DNA of 64,000 nucleotides from Isoetes taiwanensis (GCA_021234155.1 JAJEKV010000070.1:5298754-5362753), one strand, 5' to 3'; counted from the first letter of the stretch, positions 46,252 through 58,271 are shown. The notes: generated by a model from the letters alone, not told the origin. A program made the numbers and translations.

Positions 46252-47216
46252 AACCTCAGATATGCAAACATGGAAGGCGTGGCCCTTGATCTGCAGACTA
46301 TTGGCATGATTGATGATGGTTGTTTTTCAAAATGACCTTGAGACTGTAACATGTACCATATCAATTACCAACGGCAAATGTTTGCCCTATAATTGAAATT
46401 TAGAATTGTTTAGATGTTCATGTATGACAGCATGGAGTTACAAAATAGGAGATAGAAGTGCAAGTTGTGCAGCAATGTGGATCACCAATGGAATACACAC
46501 ACATTATCTGGTATGACAGCATGGAGTTACGGCCTTTCAGGTTTATGTTATGCATTCCACAGCCTAAAATAGTGTTACAATTGCTCGTCTTGAAGTCCTC
46601 TGATGTGAATGCAACCTATTAACATAAAACTGGATATAACTACATTCATTTAGACGTTCTCAACTCTTACTTTGATATATAAGATCTCATCTCTAAACAA
46701 TAACAAAAGAGATATATAAGATCTCATCTCTAAACAATAACAAAAGATACAACCTCAGATATGCAGACATGGAAGGCGTGGCCCTTGGTCTGCAGACTAT
46801 TGGCATGATTGATGATGGTTGTTTTTCAAAATTATTTTGAGACTGTAACATGTACCATATCAATTACCAATGGCAAATGTTTGCCCTATAATTGAAATTT
46901 AGAATTGTTTAGATGTTCATGTATGACAACATGGAGTTACCAAATAGGAGATATTAGAAGTGCAAGTTGTGCAGCAATGTGGGTCACCAATGGAATACAC
47001 ACACATTATCTGGTATGACAGCATGGAGTTACGGCCTTTCAAGTTTATGTTATGCATTCCACAGCCTAAAATAGTGTTACAATTGCTCGTCTTGAAGTCC
47101 ACTGATGTGAATGCAACCTATTCACATAAAACTGGATATAACTACATTCATTTAGACGTTCTCAACTCTTACTTTGATATATAAGATCTCATCTCTAAAC
47201 AATAACAAAAGAGATA
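46252..47216 (+). repeat. Direct tandem duplication, period 499 bp
   Basis: Unit 1 (46252-46750) and unit 2 (46751-47216) are nearly identical from AACCTCAGATATGCA to AATAACAAAAGA. Inside the end of unit 1 a 37-bp segment (GATATATAAGATCTCATCTC...) is itself doubled at 46674-46747. The high identity points to a recent unequal exchange. ORFs here do not resemble known proteins. Confidence 0.9.
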
Positions 47217-48492
47217 AATGATAACATGGTACGTATCCATGGTAAATGCCAAACGCCACGATAATTTGATTGCTCTCATCATTCCAAGTGCAGGCTACAT
47301 TTGTTACATGTGAAAGGAAGTGCGAACTGCATCTGTCAACTCTGTCATAGTATCTGCATCCTACTTATCTAATGACATAAGAGGACCTGTAAACAGGTGC
47401 TCTATAGAGGGAGCTGACTTTGAAATATCACTATACTTACAACTGTCCTAGAAAGTCTCATGCTTAATAGACATCTTTATTTTGCCCATTTTTTCAAAAT
47501 CACAACAGGCAAGAGCACAAATTTCAATAAGTAATAAATTTGAAAAAAACACTTACCCAAGTGTAAAGGCAGAAGCTCCACTCAAATTGCTGCTGCGTTT
47601 GCACAATTAATGGTCCAATATTCGAGCAGGAAAAATCCATTACATAAACCTTGTTTGAATATTTGCAAATATGCAGTGCAATGATTCTATAGAACATGGA
47701 AGCTGTGCAATGTAAGAACATAGAGGTTTCATAAGAGATTAAATTCCTTCTTTGCAACAATACAAAAGCAGACTGTTCAAGAGCTTCAACATCTTCTACT
47801 ACATAGATATTGCAAGGAATACCCCTTTATAACAAAAGACAACTGCACAACTTTCTAGTATCCAAAGTTTTATTGCTAGCATGTGATGACGACAGCGGAT
47901 GCTAAGGATAATTCACGCCATCTATACCTAGATAACTTCCTCGACCAAGTGTCAAGCATGTCACGTGAGCCAAAGCAATAATTAGACCTGCAAGTTTATG
48001 TACAAATATGCAGATTATAGATTTTATCATTTCTGTAGAAATGTGCACATTATACATTATGTCATTTTCCAAATGGGTCTGCACACCATGTGGATGCATG
48101 ACTAAGATCTAGAGGCATCTATGTTTTGGAGCTTGTGCACAATCGACAACTTCGCATGACTTTCTACATCATTGCAACAACAGTAACAATAATTATATAA
48201 AACTTGCCTCGAGGATGAAACACAGAAAAAATACTTCTTTTAGTATCTCCTACCATTGTAACTTGAATAGCCTGAAATAAACTTTACCACAGATCTAATA
48301 CATAAAAATTTAACATACATGTTCGGTGTTTTAGATATTTAGTCTTTGCATGTACAAATAGACCTCACTATCTTGATCATATCAAGCTCAGTATCCTTCG
48401 CCACTTCTCGTCTATACTACATTGATCCAAGATTGCAACTTGTTTCTTTAGCGCTTCGTTCCAAACTATGCAATATATCCTGCAAGATGCAT
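47217..48492. other. No gene recognised
   Basis: AT-rich. Only short unrelated ORFs. Confidence 0.45.
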
Positions 48493-48639
48493 GTAATATG
48501 TAGCATTATAACAGGGGGTTTTTTTTTCTGTTTTTGTACTGTTTTCTCTAAGGTTTTCATATGATTTGGTGGTTGTATTCATCCAGGTGTACTAAATAGT
48601 ATTTCTAGAGTGCACCCTTTTCTTAACCGTTGATTTTAG
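48493..48639 (+). repeat. R2 repeat, copy a
   Basis: Starts GTAATATGTAGCATTATAAC, continues AGGGGGTTT, then TTTTCATATGATTT, GTGTACTAAATAGTATTTC, CTAGAGTGCACCC and CCGTTGATTTT. The same order recurs at 50555-50706 (minus) and 52382-52504 (plus). No coding. Confidence 0.7.
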
Positions 48640-49194
48640 AAAAGGGGGCAAATCCTGTGGTGGAGGCTTTTTTTGGTGGGTGTGAATATCCTCCCATGAT
48701 CTTTAGGGTCTTTTTAGGGTTTTTTAGGGTTTTTTTTAGCTTCGTAAGTTTGGAAAAGGAGCTCGGGAGCATTTTTTGGAAAGCAACAGGGCAGATTGGC
48801 CCGGGCGGTATCGGGCTTTGCTGGGCCGATATGCTTGGAATCAAAAGTAGTCGCCACTTCTTCAAAAAGCTTTCGATTCCTTGCATTTTCTTCAAGCCGC
48901 CGTGAAAATCAAGAAGGCGAAGATCCACAGGTACTCGGTTCGCGTTAGGGGATTGGCTTCCTGCAGGGTTTTTTACCTTCTTTGGATTTGCCACATGATT
49001 GGCTTCGCAAGGTTTTGCACCTTCTGCCGGATTTGAAACGAGATTGGCTTCTACAGATTTGCTTTCACATGCAGGCGGGGATAACAGCTGATTACTACAA
49101 CACGTATGCTCTTTGACACTACCATTTCATTTTTGCTTTTCACATAACTCGAAATGGTGCGTTGTTCTATCTGATCATAGGTCGTTATTCCTTA

Positions 49195-49600
49195 ATCTAT
49201 ACCGTACGTAAAGTTCCTCGTTTGTGGGGTATGCAAGTACAAAATTTGCTATCTTGTATAACAATATTAAGCAAAATACTATAAGATTTCAAAGCGAAAT
49301 ACTATATGGTGTTGATTTAAATGCGTGCAAAATACAATTATGAGGGCTCTCGCTGCCCTACGTCACTCCCGTGTGAATATGCACCCAAACAAAAGGGGGT
49401 TTAAGGGGGATTTTAATTTAAATGTGTTGGACCCAATGGTTGTGTTAATTAATGTCAATGGTAGTTATGTGTTGGTTGTTAATGTCAATGGTTGTTATGT
49501 GTTGATTGTTATGTGTTGGGGGGTTTAATTTTTATATGTTGGATGTTAATGGTTTGTGTTGCAAAAAAATTTTTTTTGCCCCTTCCGAGGCCTTAGGGAT
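49195..49600 (+). repeat. R1 repeat, near full copy
   Basis: About 405 bp, from CCGTACGTAAAG through CTCGTTTGTGGGGTATGC, GGGCTCTCGCTGCCC, GTGTGAATATGCACCC, AAGGGGGTTTAAGGGGGATT and a short AATGTCAATGG-TTATGTGTTG minisatellite (49446-49520), to AAAAAAATTTTTTTTGCCCC and CCGAGGCC. Homologous to 51916-52235 (minus) and partly to 52257-52381 (plus). No TIRs or coding recognised. Confidence 0.65.
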
Positions 49601-50337
49601 ATCACCCAGGGTGTGACAAAAATTTTAGAATTCAAACCAAAAAAAAACTAGAATTCATTTGAGGCTTTCATCACACTGTAGCTTTTGAATTTGATCACAA
49701 TAAAACAAATAGAACATAAGTAAAAGTTACCACAAAGATAGAGCAGATTGATCCCATTATTCTAAAAGTCATAAAGTTTGCAACACAAAGAAAACCCCAT
49801 GTTATTATGCTACATATTGTTACTTCCGCTACAATTATTTCTCTTTCACAATGACACCATTGTTTATCAATCCATATGATTTTGGATGCTCCATCTCTAG
49901 CTTAAAGGTAATGCATGATTCACCTTATGGTTCAATTAAAGTTCCAAACCTACAATATAAATGCACTCTTGTGTGCCCTTTGTTTGGTGATCTGCGTGAC
50001 ATGGAAAAGGGCGTGGAATAATCCGTCTGTTGTGTGCATAAGAATCCGTTTGTTAATTGAAGCTAAAGGCTGGCTGCTATGAACAATCCGGCAGCCAGAA
50101 ATATCCAACAGTTGGAAGCAAACAGAGGGCCTAAACTTGAATCTGCAACAAATCTTAGGAAGGAAACAAAAGGGGGTTTTGCAGCACTACATTGTAGAAT
50201 CAGGGAACCAATACCTTATAAAAAAAAACATTATGCTAACTGAAGAAACATTAAAAAACAAATACCTTTGTAAGTGTGAGCAAAAAATCCATCTCGTGGT
50301 AGTAAAATCCACTCTGGCAATAAGAATCCAAGAGGGC

Positions 50338-50527
50338 AAGTACACATGCATATGCACACATGCACACACATGCACACATGCACATGCACTTGCACTTGCA
50401 CATGCACAATACACATGCACATGCATATACATGCACATGCACATGAACATGCACATGCACACACATGCACATGCATGTGCACATGCACATGCATACACAT
50501 GCGCAATGTTCATGCACAAACACATGC
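50338..50527 (+). repeat. ATGCAC-type low-complexity satellite
   Basis: About 190 bases of imperfect CACATG/ATGCAC hexanucleotide repeats with CACA and CTTG variants. It opens reading frames on both strands that encode only His/Thr/Met or Cys/Val/Met repeats; these are not genes. Confidence 0.95.
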
Positions 50528-50554
50528 AGAGAAAGACAACAGCCCTCGGATTGT

Positions 50555-50706
50555 TCCAACCAATGAAAATCAACGGCCCATAAAGGGTGCACTCTAGAAA
50601 TACTATTTAGTACACCTCAACGAATACAACAACGAAATCATAGAAAAACCATGTGAAAAAACGTATAAAAATCTAAAAGTAACCCCCTGTTATTGTGCTA
50701 CATATT
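50555..50706 (-). repeat. R2 repeat, copy b
   Basis: Reverse-complement copy: AATATGTAGCACAATAACAG, then GGTTTTTCTATGATTTC, GTGTACTAAATAGTATTTC, CTAGAGTGCACCC and CCGTTGATTTTC. It matches copy a over almost its full length. A separate start-only copy lies at 49794-49822 on the minus strand. Confidence 0.7.
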
Positions 50707-51915
50707 CAAGGTAATCTAGCATGCCTGCACATATTCTAGAAGAAGTAAAATCCATAGGGAAACTATTCTCAATGCGTAGGAGCCTGTCTTATCTCGTAGA
50801 TACAAAATCAGAAATAGAATTGGAAGAAACCTAATAGTGAGCTCTGAGTCTCCTCGTAGATTCATGATCTTAGGCCACTGTATTTCCATGTCAAAAAACA
50901 GAGGCCTATGTATTGCTTGTTTTAGGTTGCAAATTTAGTTAATAAAAAGATCCTTCCATTTAAGGTTGCATTTTCCCACCTAAAAATCTCATTACATTGT
51001 TTGTCTTAGAAAGAGGAACCACAAAGGCGAAATGATAATTCTTTATAGTGAAGAAGAGAAGAAGCATTTTCCTACCAATTAACTTGAAATGTGAGTTTCA
51101 GAATAGCGATTTAAATCTTTTATTGTAGGAAGAGTTCAAACAATCATATGCAATTATAAATAGTTGTTTGGGCAGGTTACTTAGAGACAGCATGTTGGGA
51201 TTCCTCAACATATTTGTCTTTGCTACATGGTCTTTTTCTTTGGCTTAACAACATCATCGGCTACAAATAGTCAATTGATGGAGTGCAAAGACAATTTTCG
51301 AGATCCACTCTTTTCGATTTCGGATAGAAAGAAAAGGAATGTGACAATTTGTTCTTGGTGAGAATCATTTTGATGCTGCTCCTTGCATTTCATGTGCTGG
51401 TTGTTACAGGTTAGTCTGCAACTGCTTGGCATTTTTGCATAAATGCTCTGCTATTTTTTTTTACCTTGTTCTAATTGTCAGGAACTAACTTTATTAATGT
51501 CTTCCTTTATACTCAACTTGCAGAGCTTGATTACATCACGGGCATATGTGTCTCTCCTTGTTCCATACAACGACTCCAATGATGCAGTAGCAAACACACA
51601 AGAACAAAGAACAATGTAGTTAAACATACAGTACAGACCTATGGCAGAATATAGTTGCCATGCTCCTATATTAAAACTCCTATATTATGGTTCCCTTTAT
51701 TAGTGGTTTATAATTCACCTAGTGTTACTTTATCTTATCTTATCTTTATCCATGTTCATCTTTATTCTAATACTGGCAAATCACCATATTCTTACAGCTA
51801 TTTTTTTTTGGCACTTATATACTTACATAAACAACTTCTATAGTGTATATTTCTTGGCACTTACATACTTACATAAACAAAGTTAACCGCCCATAAAGTT
51901 TACCTATGTTTGCTT
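50707..51915. other. No gene recognised
   Basis: AT-rich. Contains a short TTATC run at 51729-51750 and a repeated TTGGCACTTATATACTTACATAAACAA phrase near 51810 and 51855. Confidence 0.45.
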
Positions 51916-52235
51916 TAGTTAGGGCCGAAGGGCCAAATTTTTTTTATATAACAATCAACACACAACTACCATTAACATCCTTAATACAAACCATTGCATC
52001 CAATACATTTAAATTAAAATCCCCTTAAACCCCCTTTGGTTTGGGTGCATATTCACACCTGGTTACGAGAGGCGCGAGAGCCCCAAAAATTTATTTACAA
52101 TACATGTACAAAATTAACACCATTAAGTACATTCTCTCAAACCTTATAGTATTTTGCAAACCTTAATATACAGTATACAAAAACTTGTACATGTATACCC
52201 CACAAACGAGGATCGCTATGTACGGTCCAGATCTT
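51916..52235 (-). repeat. R1 repeat, inverted copy
   Basis: Minus-strand copy of the 49195 repeat, from CCGTACATAGCG to GGATGTTAATGGTAG, AAAAAAATTTGG and CCCTTCGGCCC. With 52257-52381 it forms an inverted repeat whose arms match over about 120 bases. Confidence 0.65.
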
Positions 52236-52256
52236 GGAATAAAGGGCAAATATGCC

Positions 52257-52381
52257 CATCCGACAGCTCTCGTTGCCCGGAGTAACCCCCCGTGTGAATA
52301 TGCACCCAAACCAAAGGGGGTTTAAGGGGGATTTTAATTTAAATGTATTGGATGCAATGGTTTGTATTAAGGATGTTAATG
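52257..52381 (+). repeat. R1 repeat, truncated copy
   Basis: Begins GCTCTCGTTGCCC and ends GGATGTTAATG, where R2 copy c begins. Over this span it is nearly identical to the reverse complement of 51950-52083. Confidence 0.65.
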
Positions 52382-52504
52382 GTAATATGTAGCATTATAA
52401 CAGGGGGTTTTTTTTGTGATTTTATACGCTTTTTGGCATGGTTTTCATATGATTTCATGGGCGTATTGCACGAGGCATACTAATCAGTACATCTAGAGTG
52501 CACC
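52382..52504 (+). repeat. R2 repeat, copy c, joined to an R1 copy
   Basis: GTAATATGTAGCATTATAAC to CTAGAGTGCACC. It follows GGATGTTAATG of the R1 repeat without a gap, where other R1 copies continue differently. Confidence 0.7.
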
Positions 52505-54998
52505 AAGTTTTTGCATGCAATTTGTGCAATTTTTTTTTCATCCTCCTCAATGGTTAAGATCATAGGGCTTACAAAGAAAGCCCTCTTTTAATTCAAAAAG
52601 ATCCAAGGACATGCAGGACATGCACCAGGACATGCAGTGGCCTTCATTGTGACCCCCAATAATCTCTCGGGCTTTCTTACTAATCTTACACACTGGTTCT
52701 GCAGCAGCGCGTCAGAAGATGGAAATTTGCACATGTTTTTTGTGGTAAATCTATATTCTTTGTGTGGTGTCAAACTGTCAAGAAATACTACAAAGCCAGC
52801 TATAATGCGCATTTCAAAAATTGACCTCAATAAAATGAATCAGGAAGGGATGTACACATAGATTGTATTCTTAAAACTTGATATTTAGAACCCAAGATGA
52901 GGCAATTCAGAAGAGATAAAGGATATTCTGCTTGCAATTGTTTTGCAACACATTGCATGCATAGCTTACTTGTTCTAAATATCATCTTGAACTGGAACCC
53001 AATTGGAAGTCAAGACAAATGGACGACAGTAAAAGCCAATTGCAACAAAATAAGAATGCAAGAATTGTTGACAATGAGCTTGAAAAGTAGATATGGAACA
53101 CTACCTAAGTTCTTCAGCTAAACAACATAACCATCCTCTCAATTTCCAGTGCTTAATAAAAAGAATCATGAAAACAAAGTAAAACTTTAAAGACCAAGGT
53201 TTGAAGATGCTTACCACAATTGTTGATCGTAAAGTAGCATCGCTTCCTGAAATTCCTCATATATCATCATTCTTCAGAATGCCTTCGAACATTAGAGAAA
53301 GCAAACAACCAGAGAAAGAAATCTTAGAGATTTTGGAGAAGGAAATATAGAATGGCATGGAAGAGTGCATTTTGGTGAAGGGAATATAGGATGGTAAGGA
53401 CATCATATCAAGTGCAAGCAGAATCAGAGCTCATCGAATATAAGTGGCATGTCTCACACAAAATGAGCTCTTCAGTATAATGTTCACAACATTGGCAGTA
53501 AGATCAAGTGAAGGTGGGGCAAAAAAACCTACGTTCTTTTAGTTTGCGAGGTAGAGTCTTATTGTTCATGTTGGATTCAAGTTAAACCGCTCCTTTATTT
53601 CCTGAATGAGAGCAGATATGGTTAAAAGCTGGATGGACAGAAGGTTATGGATGTCAGACCAAATAAAGAGCATATTCCATATAATTTAGCCAAATAAAAG
53701 TATAGTCTATATAATCTAGCTTTAACAGTATATGCGTCTATATAATCTAGGTTAAACAGTTACCTATGTCTTGCTCTTGGCCTAAAAACAATTCCCAGTC
53801 ACCCATAATAATGCATCATGATGCACACCAAGAAAAAGCACACGACATTTCCAACTTCAATGCTACAATCTGCATTGCAATCCAAATATCAAGAAATGTA
53901 GATTAGAAAAATAGACATAGGATTATGTATGAACAAATGTAGAGTAGAAAATAGACAAAGGATTGGAGAAGAACGTCAGACCCAAATTCTTGCTTAACTA
54001 ATTTATGAAAGAATCAACAATAGGACCTGTACCGTGGCTTTGAACAGATTATGGCAACTCTATCATGGATATGAACATGCTTAAAACCCTTTAAGTCTTC
54101 ATGTGACAAAAACTTTGATTCAGGAGACCCATTGGTGCAGAAATTCTGTTAATTCACTCATCTACCTAGAGTGACACTGGCATAAACCCATGCCTAACAG
54201 AAAATCATTGCATAGTACAGTATCCTGCATATCTATTGTTTAAATTTGGCAAGGAAATCATAAAAGACCTGCTAGCTTTCAATCACAGTTACATTAATGT
54301 CGTATCTCAAACGAAAGTAAACTCGGTTACCTGATTTGGTTGTGCCAAAAGCTGAAGCATTTTTGGGTTCGATCTGAAGTTTTCCTGCGGCAAGGGAAGG
54401 ATGGAACTGAGAAACGACATACACTCCGAAAGCATTAGATAAGGACGAAAATAAAAAATAATCCAAAATATTTTATCTTGATCTTCAAATTCGGCACTTA
54501 AAAGAGACTGACCAAAACATTTTATCTGGCGCTTCAAATCCGACACTGGAAGACAGACTGCTGGTAAATCTAGCCTTCTAGGAGTCGATGAGGTGGCCTA
54601 CCTGCCATACAGAACTGAATCTCCTTCCCTTCTGCGGATAACCTCGAGCCAAGCCAAAAAAAATCAATCTAAAAACCAATTTAATTTTTGGATAACCCAA
54701 TTTTTGGAATACCTGAAAATATTTCCGGCTGCTAAAACCTTGTAGACCTTAGAAAACTAACCTGAAAATAAAATTCAAAAAGTTTTCAGCATGTCGGAAA
54801 AACCAAATTCAAACAATAGATATGGATTTGAACAGTATTATATGAAAAGGAGGCACGTGTATACAAGATCAAGGTCGGTGGAGATATTGGTATAAATTGG
54901 ACAGATGGCTCAGGGAAAAGGGGCGAAGGCGAAAAGCAGACGTGCAAAAGCAGACGTCGCTCTTGTTGGCATAGACGGCTTGACCCTCCTTGTTTGTT
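52505..54998. other. No gene recognised
   Basis: Small ORFs at 52588-53121 and 54272-54546 have no recognisable product. A short repeated phrase, TATATAATCTAG, lies near 53708 and 53738. Confidence 0.45.
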
Positions 54999-55295
54999 TC
55001 ACCTGCAGTGAAGAAACCGTGGAAGATCCGAATCCCTTATAGCTTTGCCTGTTGAAACGACTGGGTACTGATCCTCCATGTCTGTTTTATCCCAGATGAA
55101 GTTTTGAATCGGCTGTGTAGTCTTATCTGTTGAATTGGCTGTGTAAAGAAATTCCTGGAACATTAGATCAGAAGCGACCATGATTTGTTGCAATGTGTCA
55201 GAATTGTCCAGAGTATGCTGAGCTTCATAAATTGCTTGCTGTCTATTTGTTGCTCTGGTTTTCTTAACTGGAATCAGTGAACTACGGTAAATCAC
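54999..55295 (-). CDS. Unidentified 98-residue ORF
   Basis: Reads MIYRSSLIPVKKTRATNRQQAIYEAQHTLDNSDTLQQIMVASDLMFQEFLYTANSTDKTTQPIQNFIWDKTDMEDQYPVVSTG. Balanced composition but no recognised family, no visible promoter and no neighbours. It may be chance. Confidence 0.2.
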   Translation of the reverse strand: MIYRSSLIPVKKTRATNRQQAIYEAQHTLDNSDTLQQIMVASDLMFQEFLYTANSTDKTTQPIQNFIWDKTDMEDQYPVVSTGKAIRDSDLPRFLHCR

Positions 55296-55585
55296 CTTGC
55301 TCTGGCTTTTCTAGCCAGAAAGCTTTTTATGCAGCAAATCGTTGATCACTGTTGCAGTATTATTGCTGAAGTATATCTGCAATCCACAAAGGTTTGATTG
55401 TGATATTATATCTAGTTGCTTTGTTCACATCTTGTTGTTTCTATTTTCTTCAATAAAAGCCATGTCAATTCCACGCTTGTTAGTGGTCCACAATAGTACC
55501 TATTAACACATTTACCCGTGAAGAAATGCAGGACGATGAGCTTAATCTTGAGAAGGGCGTATTAACCTGAGCAAAGCAAGAAAAC

Positions 55586-55808
55586 ATGACCTGCCAATGT
55601 TGCCAAATGGGAGTAATTGAAGATGAGTGTCACACCCTTCAGAATTGCCCAACATTTACAACTATCTGGGCAAGGTATATCGAGTTGGTTACATCTCACC
55701 AATCACTACATGTGACATTGCATACACCTTCAATAAGATATAGCTTTGCTCATTCTACAGCTATAAATAGCATTGAATTGAATTGAATTGAATTGAATTG
55801 AATTGAAT
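55586..55808 (+). mobile_element. LINE 3' end with (TTGAA)n tail
   Basis: The 66-residue frame starts CQCCQMGVIEDECHTLQNCPTFTTIWARYIELV. This is the same C-terminal zinc-knuckle region as in the fragment at 26748 (CRICDRGTIEDE), here with the full C..C...H...C spacing. It runs into a perfect pentanucleotide array of ATTGA units (about 55772-55808), the presumed 3' tail. Severely 5'-truncated. Confidence 0.65.
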
Positions 55809-56349
55809 GATTTTTATAATTAAATGAGAACCATAGAGGACCTAAAAGAATTTCCCTAAGGAACAAAGGACCAACATGTTTTTGCACTATTTTCCACTTC
55901 AAACCGTTGTTCCTGACTTCATATGAACTCCCCTTTTCTGGGTTTTTCGACAGGCATTTCACTGGCTACACCGGTTAGCATGGGAGATAAGTCGGCAGCT
56001 TTACGATGAAAATGCCTCAAATAGGGGCAAAATTTCAAAGTTCCTCCTTCTTTGGGTAGAGGTAATCGCAGATCGTTCCACGGGGGAAGGGTCTGGTGAG
56101 CCCCGGGGAGGGGGGCTATTTTCCATTCATAATAAGCAGTAATGTCACAAGGCGCAATTTCTATATCTCATTGGATTTAAAAATAGACAAAATGCGAATA
56201 CCTAGCTCAAGATATAATGCATTGTAATCTGCGGCTAGAATATGTGATAATACGTTGTCCCCATATGATATCTCTAATTATTACAAATAGAACATCATCG
56301 TACACCATCTCTATCTGCCTCAAAACAGACTTATCCTTACAGGAGAAGA

Positions 56350-57340
56350 GGTTATATGTAATGGGCCCATGGTAGACTGCTCGAGTATTCTGGTTAAATC
56401 ATAGTCGTGGATGCTCAAGGACGAGTATAGCTCTAGTGTGAGAGATTGTAACAAGTCCATGATTGACCGTTTGAGTATTTTATCCTCGAATGTGCCTGTG
56501 GGGCGTTCTTAAGACACCGGCATAAATGGATACACGCGACTACTCATAGACGTCTAAACGGCGTTGTCCAGTAAGGGCATGTCGATTAGGAACGTTACAT
56601 TTGCTATTAGAGCAGGCTCGAGTTCAAGTCTCCATAGGGCCACAAATGACAAGGATGTCATGTGACATGTAATTCTGTCGTGGAGAGGATGTACAATGTT
56701 GGTTGTGTCCACAGTGGAAGCATAATGCTCGAGGACAAGATAATTCTAGTGGAACAGACCCATGGGAGACCTCTCGAGTAGATGGTGTGGCATTTCCGGA
56801 TACCACCATAAGAGGGTGGGATGAATTTCCCATAAACATCTGGATAGGCCGGGGTGGTTAAGGAATGTTACATTTGGTATCAGAGCAAATCACGAGTTTG
56901 AGTTTCCAAAAATATCTTGGTGTGGTGTTTCCTGATACCACCATAAGAGGATGAGATGAGTTTCCCATAAACATTCAAACATTTTGGCCAGTTGGTTAGG
57001 TCGGGATGGTTAAGGAACATAACATTTAGTATCAGAGCAGCTCACGAGTTCGAATTTCCATGAATGTCTATCTTGGTGTGGCGTTTCCTGATACCACCAT
57101 AAGAGGGTGAGATGAACTTCCCACATTTGAATGTTTTGACCAGTTGGTTAGGTCGGGGTGGGATGAATTTCCCATAAACATCGGAATGCTTTAGCCAGTT
57201 GGTTAGGCCGGGTGGTTAAGGAATGTGGGTCTGGAATTCGAGTCTCCATGGGTGCCTATATATTTTGGTTAGGCCATGATGGTTAAGGATCGCGAGTCTT
57301 GAATTCAAGTCCCATGGGTGCCTATATGTACTAGGTAATT
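56350..57340 (+). repeat. LTR-retrotransposon-derived degenerate tandem repeats
   Basis: Fossil region. Units of roughly 145 bp repeat GGTTAAGGAATGTTAC, ATTTGGTATCAGAGC, CACGAGTT and CCTGATACCACCATAAGAGG (clearest at 56855-57140). TGGTATCAGAGC is the classic initiator-Met tRNA primer site of plant LTR elements. The flanking phrase GATGCTCGAGGACGAGCAT also occurs at 58353 and 58438, and GGGCCCATGGTAGA at 56364 and 58390. No coding remains. Confidence 0.55.
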
Positions 57341-57432
57341 GCCTGGAGGAGGCTCATTCCAAGATCGTAAAGGGCTCGTGGCGCCGCCGAGAGCCCTTTA
57401 CAAAGTGGAATGAGCCGAACCGGGCAATTACC
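57334..57432. repeat. Long hairpin, about 45-bp arms
   Basis: Arms 57334-57378 and 57388-57432 pair (GGTAATTGCC, GGCTCATTCC, GTAAAGGGCTC against their complements) with a few mismatches and a loop of about 9 bases containing GGCGCCGC. It lies directly before the inverted-repeat element at 57437. Confidence 0.8.
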
Positions 57433-57436
57433 GGAC

Positions 57437-58271
57437 GTAATGACCAAATGGTTCAAATTTCCAAGCATAGCTTTGCTTGATCCGGACCTGAGATCCTACA
57501 GATTTTACTTCAAATCTTGCATATTGCTTCTCCTTCTAGTTTCTGGCATAGGCCTTGCATATATCTTCTGGTTTCCGGCACAAATAGATGGAAAAAAAAG
57601 CCTGCAAAAAATAGATGAAGCCTGCAAATGAGTTTAGATGGAAGCAGAGGAAGCAAATGACGTCTGCGGGCATGGCGGCTATAGCTTTAATCCTCTCTGT
57701 TTTGGTTTACCCTTCTAGACCCCTTTAATACGTTTAAACCTCCTCAAATCTGTAGGTCCGGCGGTAGCTCCTCAAATCTGTAGCTCCGGCCTTCTCAGTT
57801 GTTACACTGCAAACCTCTTTTGCAAATAGCCTGGAAACGAGAAGAAAAAGCTAGTGTTGATTAGAGAGAAATACAAACAAACCCAATGATGCAAAAGGAG
57901 TCGTGAATTCTCTGAGTGATTTAAGAGTCGAGCAAGGGATGAAACAAAGATTCGAGCCGGTTTAAGAGTTGAGCAAGGGATGAAGCAAAGATTCGGCAAG
58001 AAAATGCGAAAAGATGCTAAATTCTTTGGAAAAAATCTAAAAACAATGCAATGGGCGAAAGGATCAAACCTATCCTGGAAAATTATTTGGAAGATGGAAC
58101 GCCGATCTGGAACGCTTCTGGAACGCTGAGCAAGGCGAGGAACAAAGGCGCCTTTTGGAGGTGCCCAGGGGCTAGTGGCGGGGAAAAGGGCTGATGGCGG
58201 CGCCGCTCTAAGCTATTGTGCCTTATAATCTTAGGCGAATATTGCTGTAATTTGAACCATTTGGTCATTAC
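57437..58271. mobile_element. 835-bp element with perfect 23-bp inverted ends
   Basis: GTAATGACCAAATGGTTCAA plus ATT at 57437-57459 is repeated exactly in reverse complement at 58249-58271. The interior holds small direct duplications (CTCCTCAAATCTGTAG near 57740 and 57771; AGCAAGGGATGAA near 57932 and 57973) and no coding I recognise. No clear target duplication was found, so the true ends may lie further out. Confidence 0.55.

Noticed and set aside
46095-46364. 89-residue minus-strand ORF (FAYLRLLFHHGVTLDKFQAAKAEAVETRW)
   Set aside because: Composition looks protein-like, but I recognise no family, and only part of it recurs in the tandem duplication.
48623-48994. 123-residue minus-strand ORF rich in Lys and Pro
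   Set aside because: Lies opposite another open frame and over AGGGTTTTTT repeats; composition is explained by the repeats.
50187-50597. Long overlapping ORFs of 83-148 residues on both strands
   Set aside because: They are translations of the ATGCAC satellite, giving only His/Thr or Cys/Val/Met repeats.
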